A stretch of 64,000 nucleotides of DNA, taken from the NCBI RefSeq assembly GCF_020497125.1, contig NC_059087.1, positions 11,255,925 to 11,319,924 on the forward strand, in the 5' to 3' direction. Shown here one piece after another: positions 58,710 to 64,000 of the stretch. The first letter of the stretch is position 1, and each line of letters begins with the position of its first letter. Under the pieces are notes generated by a model. It made no database searches and was not told the origin of the DNA. It was given only the letters and a program-made list of their open reading frames with translations. This DNA is from Mauremys mutica (taxonomy: Eukaryota > Chordata > Testudines > Geoemydidae). Made by a program: the position numbers and the translations under genes.

Positions 58710-59100
58710 CTTGATGAATTGGTCCCGCCCTCCCTAGCTGCCTTTCCAGCTCATCACACTTCCTCCCCTCCACCAACTTTCCCAACGTTTAATACCTACC
58801 AGCCAGCTTTTCCCACCAACCTATCCCCGTTTTCTCCCACACTACCCTGCCTGGCTAGCTACCACCTTATCTGCCCTCAAAACCCTCTTTCAAGTTCATC
58901 TCTGCCTTGATGCCTACAGGACGCTGCTGCTTGAGAATAGTTAGGCAGCTGGTCTGCCATGACTCAAGGTCACTGTGCTAAGACAAACTTATTTTACTTC
59001 CCCACCTCCTCCTTGTTTGTCTGTTTCTTTTTACAGTATTCTGTTTTAACCTAGGCGGTAAATTCTTTGGGGGCAGAAGATGTCTTTTGGAAAAGCGTGT
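58710..59100 (+). mobile_element. L2/MIR-type LINE 3' region (degenerate)
   Basis: The C-rich text CCCTCCCTAGCTGCCTTTCC, CAAAACCCTCTTTCAAGTTC and TGCCTTGATGCCTACAGGA is the usual L2-like 3' wording. It is followed by GGCGGTAAATTCTTTGGGGG at 59054. Confidence 0.5.
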
Positions 59101-59285
59101 GTGCAGTGAGGCACCAAAGAGCTCTAATCCTCGACTGAAGTCATTAGGCACAACTGTCCTACAGATACCTACATTTGCCCCTTCTTCTGACACTACTGAG
59201 CAGCAGCAGATGTTCAGGGCCTTGCAGAATAGCTTCCCAGTGGAAGAGAAATCAGCGATGGGGAGACTGGGTGCATTATAGGTGT
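59101..59285. other. No recognised feature
   Basis: Nothing recognised. Confidence 0.3.
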
Positions 59286-59289
59286 GCCT

Positions 59290-60235
59290 GTCCTGGAACA
59301 AAGGTAGTCACAAACAGCATGCAGGCAATCCTCTCTTCCGGGGCACGCAGCCCAGCACCAATACCTGTGTCACAGTTACAGGGTGAGCTGTGCCTTAGAT
59401 CCCTTTTTGTCCCTCAGGAGTGCACCACTCAGATGACAGGCCTGGCTTCCTTCACCACTCTCAAGGGCGGACCCATGTGGTTAAACCACTCTTGAACTGG
59501 ATCTCTGGGTGGCAGCCCTCCGTTTCCCAACTGTGTTAACGTGACAGGCTCAACTTTTCCTCTGAGAGCTTGGGACAGCAGCTGTTTACGGTGACTCAGA
59601 CACAGCTTCTTCAAATCAAATAATTATTATTCATCCACAGGTATGTAGCATGCAGAGCACAGGGTAAAAACAAAAAGGGCCTTCATGCATACATCCCCTT
59701 ACCTAAACCTGAATTTTTTCTTTCAAGATTTGGTAAATTCCATTCAGACCAGTTCCCTCCATCTCTGGGCTGGGAGAAGCAGGCAGTAGCATGCTCTCTG
59801 TCTCTCCCTGTCAGAGACTCATTTCCAGTCACTTGCTGATAACCCCCTTCCTTTTCTAGACCCAGGGTCCTTTATTGATTTTAGAATCTCCTTTGATACT
59901 AAGCTCAGGCCTGGGAAGGGTAAACCCTGCTAGCCTGGATGGATCCAGACAGGGGCATCCCCCACTAATAGCTCCCCTCCCTTGTTCCCTTAGGGAGCCC
60001 TATCTCTATCATTGCTTGTTTCCTGTTTGTTTCCCCTCCCCAGCCGCCTCCTTTGGTTTAACTCTGCACAGTCAGGCAGGATATCAAACAGGTAAACTGA
60101 GATGCATGTGATACTTATTAAAATATACACACACATAACTCCCTCATTCACCACAACCCGGACTGGAGAAGGCAAGCAGCAAACTTTCCTGCATCTCACA
60201 TAGCTCCCCCTTTCCCAAAAAAACTGTGCCTAATC
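59290..60235. repeat. Probable long dispersed repeat, class unknown
   Basis: Successive blocks such as GACAGGCTCAACTTTTCCTC, CATGCAGAGCACAGGGTAAA, GACCCAGGGTCCTTTATTGA and TTGTTTCCTGTTTGTTTCCC are familiar to me from turtle sequences, and the frame is broken everywhere. It could be part of an old retroelement, but I cannot define ends or class. Confidence 0.4.
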
Positions 60236-60339
60236 TAAAACTAACACCACCACAGCATGTCTCCCCAGAAATCAAATCTCGCTTGCATACTATGAAAATG
60301 AGCTATTCGTAACAGAATCACCTGGTGATGCCAGCCACA

Positions 60340-60530
60340 ACAACAGTAATGGTGATGACCCATTTTCAAATACTCATAACACCTTGGAGAGGCTGGTGTT
60401 ATCCTCTGCACTTTCCAGAAGGGAAAATTGTGGCCCACAGAGGTTAAGTGACTTGCCCGAGTGCAAACAGTGAGCTAGTGGCCGAGCTGGGAAGAAAACC
60501 CAAGAGTCCTGATTTTCTGTTCCATATTCT
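60340..60530 (-). mobile_element. MIR-like SINE (reverse)
   Basis: GGGAAAATTGTGGCCCACAG, AGGTTAAGTGACTTGCCCGA, GTGAGCTAGTGGCCGAGCTG and CCCAAGAGTCCTGATTTTC follow the reverse MIR order. Confidence 0.8.
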
Positions 60531-61084
60531 TGTATCAAAACTCTCTGATGTCAACAAAACTTCTATAGCCAACGCAAGCAGCATAGCGGAAAGACCAGAA
60601 GCAAATGATTTAATAACACTGAGGCACGAGCACATTTAGAGGCACGAAATCTGTCTCAGAGGTTCCAAATGTAGGTTTTCAGGGCAGTGCCAGGGGACAA
60701 TGATTAAACTAGTTCTACATATTTCAAATGGGGAAGCAATTGAGTCATTTTGCTGGAAACAAGAGAACTGCTGCTCTCCAGGCTGCCATCAGTGTCCTTA
60801 GCATGCTGATGTCCCACGAGGCTGCTCATTTCAAGTGCTCCCTTAAGAACTAACCTTCAGGCCCTAATACCAAATTCTGAATTAGGACTTTCTTACTACT
60901 GTCAAACAGCCAGATCTAAATCCCAACCAGTACGGGGTCCTGCAATGGAAACTGGCCTCAAAGACAAAGTTCATTCATGAGCAGATTCATGGCAGGGCAG
61001 CAGGGAAGCCTGCAGCTAACTGGCTCTGCTGGGCTGGTAATAGCACTTAACTCAAAGAACTTTTTACAGAGACACAAAAATAAA
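60531..61084. other. No recognised feature
   Basis: Nothing recognised. Confidence 0.3.
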
Positions 61085-61400
61085 CGAGAGCGACAATGAG
61101 CACAAATGTAATCTGCCAGTACGATCAGGCTTGCTAGAATTTGATTTTTTTTTTAAATATAATTTTGATGGATCGTATCAATGTTTATTTTTAAGCATTT
61201 TTAAATAAGTTCATTAATTACATTTTCACAGTTGTGCAAAATGATGTATTTTAAGCTTTTTGTATTATCAATTTAAATTTTCACAATTGTGGGAAATTAT
61301 AGGGGGTCAGACAATAATCATTTAATAACAGTAGATGTTGCGATTAAAAAAGTCAAAGCTTTATGTTTGGGTTTTAATGATTATGTCAAAATATAGAAAG
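61085..61400. other. Candidate conserved non-coding block
   Basis: Very AT-rich, repeat-free and rich in homeodomain-like cores (TTCATTAATTACATTTTC, AATAATCATTTAATAAC). Two related segments ATTTTCACAGTTGTGCAAAA and ATTTTCACAATTGTGGGAAA lie about 57 bp apart. No coding evidence; conservation untested. Confidence 0.35.
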
Positions 61401-61735
61401 TAAATATCCTTGAATCAAATGCTACTAAGTTCTCAAGCAGCATTTTTTTTTTTACTGAGCCTCTCTGATGGAAATATTTTATCATTGGTTCTTGTGTGTA
61501 CAGTGAAATCAATGTTTACCGACATTCACTGATAAAAATCTAATCACACCAAGCCTAAGTATAATATATTGAGCCAAGCCTGTTCTTGGACACACATGCA
61601 TGAACTCAGTGAAGGCTGCCATGCATCCGAGGGCAGAATTTTTTGCCCAATAGTGTTTCCTCTCTAGATACAAAAAGATCAGTGACAGTAAACTTTAAGG
61701 CACATCTCATTGTGAAGTTCAAGTGAAATGACTAG
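61401..61735. other. No recognised feature
   Basis: T-run near 61444-61454; nothing else recognised. Confidence 0.3.
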
Positions 61736-61739
61736 GGGT

Positions 61740-62060
61740 TACTTTGGCAGTTAGAAGTCTAAGACTAATTGGAAGTCAATGGAACTTAGGCTCCTAAGGT
61801 CCAGATTTTTAAAGGTATTTAGGTGCTCAAATCCCACTGAAATCAATGGGAATTAGCCGCTTAAATAACTTTAAAAATCTGGTCCTATGTCACTTGATTT
61901 CAATGGGACTCGGGCACCTAACATGCTTAGCAGCTTTTGAAAATCCCATTAGACACCTATTTACATCTCAAGGTGCCTAAGTATCTTTGAAAATCTGACC
62001 TAAGTCACTTGAAAATGGGACAGATTCCTAAGGGACTTAGATACTTTTGAAAATATTACC
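61740..62060. repeat. Cluster of palindromic short repeats
   Basis: Alternating CCAGATTTTTAAAGGTATTT / TAACTTTAAAAATCTGGTCC and GCTTTTGAAAATCCCATTAG / AAGTATCTTTGAAAATCTGA, each around an AATCAATGGGA or similar centre. At least two inverted units lie side by side. Confidence 0.7.
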
Positions 62061-62680
62061 TATAATCACATCACCAGACAACGGGGGCCTGCTCCAACTC
62101 CCATTGACTTCAGTGAGAGTCCAATCAGACCCTAGATGTTGCTGCATGTTAAACAGGCCTTCCCTATGCTGTTTCTTATAAGTAGATACAGCCTGAAGAG
62201 GTGATAAGTAGAATCGAAATGAATCCAGTTGGAATGCTAGAGTATTGAAGGGAGACTACAAGATGATATTAAAATAGAAAGGGGGCAACCCAAAGCAGGC
62301 CCTCAGGCAAGGGGGTGAACTACCAGTGACACTATGGATGACTGCACTACTTTTGGAAGCAAGAGCCAAAGGTTTTCTGTGTCGTGCGTGCAATAGTTCA
62401 GGACAGGGTATGTATATGTTTATCTCCAGAAGCTTGAGTGCTTATCCGAGCCCACCAAAGTCAACGAGTCTCTTTCCATTGCTTTCAGGGGGCTTTGGAG
62501 CATGCCCTGTGTTTCACCTCCGCAACGTGCTGCTTTATTTGTGACATTTTGTTCTCACAGAAGCCTTTGCTTGGAAAAAGTAAATGGTTCTTTATGGTTT
62601 TTTTCTCTCTTTTAGAGACAGAAAGGATGCAATCTCGATGCAAAGACCGATGAATGCTCGATGTTTTACCTGCTGTGAAA
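62061..62680. other. No recognised feature
   Basis: Nothing recognised apart from a CCCATTGACTTCAGTGAGAG palindrome-class centre near 62100. Confidence 0.3.
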
Positions 62681-62699
62681 CAAAGTCAAGAATCATCGA

Positions 62700-62930
62700 C
62701 AAACCACTGCAATGAACTGGTATGGGCCTTTACTGGACAGAGTCAGAACTGTTTCTGTGTGTGTGTCAGAGGTCCTGTATTACTAAACATCCAGCAGAGG
62801 CTCTCTTTTAGCTTCCTGTGCAAGGAAGAGCCGAGTTCTAGTCCATCTACTGCCCTGAAATTTCCTAGTGATCAAGGTGTAATGTAGAGTGACACGTGAA
62901 TTCGGATATGAACAGGGGTTTGTTACAATA
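62700..62930 (+). repeat. Dispersed repeat, 'GGACAGAGTCAGAACTG' copy 1
   Basis: TACTGGACAGAGTCAGAACT, AAGAGCCGAGTTCTAGTCCA and CTACTGCCCTGAAATTTCC. A related shorter copy begins near 63362. Class unknown. Confidence 0.5.
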
Positions 62931-63350
62931 TTAAAAGAAGGGGGAGAAATATGGAAATGGGGATATTGCATTCAGGGTCACATCAGCCAAATTTCATGAA
63001 AACCGTTTTGTGCATGAGCTCAGCTCTGGTTGGTATAATATTAAAGATGTAATTACACATTTCTCAAGAGATGGGTGGTTAGACCAGAATCCAATTTAGG
63101 TAATTGCATCCTGCATAGCTAAAATTCCATGCAATTTCAATTGGGTATTGGGTTCTCCTGCATTCCTCTCCTAAACAGTTGTGTAGGAGAAAGAGGTGCT
63201 TTCTCCAGTGAAGAAGTTGCCACATTGTGCAGTGAAGTCTCAGTGGTCGATGAAGTGTTTTCTCTAGAGGGAAACAACGTATGGCATTTAAGATCCATTG
63301 GGATGAAAGGCATTGTGGAACCGTACATTACTACAATGAATTGGATAGTG
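62931..63350. other. No recognised feature
   Basis: Nothing recognised. Confidence 0.3.
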
Positions 63351-63354
63351 TGTA

Positions 63355-63420
63355 TGTGTACCACTGCCCTCTTCTGGATAGAGTCAGAGCTGGTCCACTT
63401 TGTATTATAGTCTTTAAGGG
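63355..63420 (+). repeat. Related copy 2 of the 62700 repeat (short)
   Basis: CTGCCCTCTTCTGGATAGAG followed by TCAGAGCTGGTCCACTTTG resembles the first part of the 62700 copy. Confidence 0.4.
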
Positions 63421-64000
63421 AGAACCTCCCTTAGTTCAAGCATTTGTGCTTGTGGAGCAGGTTATGGGTACATCGTCATTGTTGTCATGAAGTCCCTCGT
63501 GGTCATACTGAGCAACTAGGGGACGGTTTTGAATTTCTTAGAAGGCCAAGGATTTTGTAGACTATTATCGTAATTAGAATGGACATACTTTTCTGTTAGT
63601 CTTTGGGATAGGAGTTGATTAACAGCACTCCTAGCTGCTCTTAGAACATGGACTTAAATTAAAATGATTTACTATGACAGGTTTTCCAAAAAGAAGACTA
63701 TGGATCTACTTAGAAACATATCCTCAACTGGTGTAAATGGGGCTAGCTTCACTTCACTTCAATTCAATTCACTTGCCAGTCACATTTGTTTTCTAAGCGC
63801 TGTATTGTGCCCTTTAATGTGCAGCCTATAGTAAGGAGCAGTGTGGGATTTTACATGCAGATGTAGAATTTATGGGGACTTAGGAGGGTTGAGGGGAAGA
63901 TGGGGAACCCAATGGCCTCTGCTTTGACCATTTAGCATCAGAAGATTTGTGGCAAATTGCTTTTTCTTCACCAATTTGCACTGATATGGATTTACATGAG
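63421..64000. other. No recognised feature
   Basis: A half palindrome-class motif TCCTCAACTGGTGTAAATGG at 63721; otherwise nothing. Confidence 0.3.

Larger units (their letters stand above)
43910..64000 (-). other. TMEM132D: Inferred intron upstream of the TMEM132 exon
   Basis: This is inference. The acceptor at 43910-43911 implies an upstream intron toward higher coordinates. No preceding TMEM132 exon was recognised up to the window end. Confidence 0.55.

Overview
This window looks like intronic DNA from a reptile, most likely a turtle (Testudines). There are no operons, ribosome binding sites or long coding ORFs. Most of the structure is dispersed repeats: CR1 LINE fragments, a tRNA-headed Pol III SINE of the tortoise type, MIR-like ancient SINEs, and many short non-autonomous DNA transposons. 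The turtle call comes from recognising repeat families by eye, not from a database search. A crocodilian or another sauropsid is the main alternative.

The only protein-coding sequence I can support is one 144-bp exon on the minus strand at 43766-43909. It has clean splice sites on both sides, encodes 48 codons in phase 0, and reads like the conserved extracellular middle of the TMEM132 family, closest to my memory of TMEM132D. Human TMEM132D has very large introns, so the simplest reading is that the rest of the window is intron of this gene: 43910-64000 is upstream on the gene strand and 1-43765 is downstream. I found no second exon.

Layout. 1-2.65 kb: no recognised feature. 2.9-4.6 kb: a CR1 LINE interrupted by a 112-bp hAT-like element, then a GC-rich hAT-like element. 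5.5-9.6 kb: an AT-rich repeat, a SINE carrying a nested MITE, a CR1 tail and a GC-rich MITE. 11.4-13.9 kb: a MIR with a nested mariner/Tigger-like MITE, a possible conserved non-coding block and a SINE. 16.8-22.8 kb: MIR copies, a 716-bp hAT-like element with perfect 8-bp target-site duplications (TSDs), and a long composite repeat. 25.6-31.0 kb: several MITEs, a tandemly duplicated LINE ORF end, and an AT-rich-ended element nested in a MIR. 33.6-43.7 kb: AT-rich repeats, a CR1 split by a solo LTR, several foldback elements, and a retroposon family with 10-bp TSDs. 43.4-46.1 kb: the exon flanked by MITEs, MIR and SINEs. 46-64 kb: sparser repeats and several AT-rich, repeat-free stretches that could be conserved regulatory sequence.

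The window reads as a record of nested insertions rather than as interacting genes. In at least nine places the target-site duplications or the host repeat on both sides show which element landed in which. I see no new molecular system. The most interesting items are the 10-bp-TSD retroposon family with its foldback copy, and the AT-rich-ended family whose TSDs point to hAT-type transposition.
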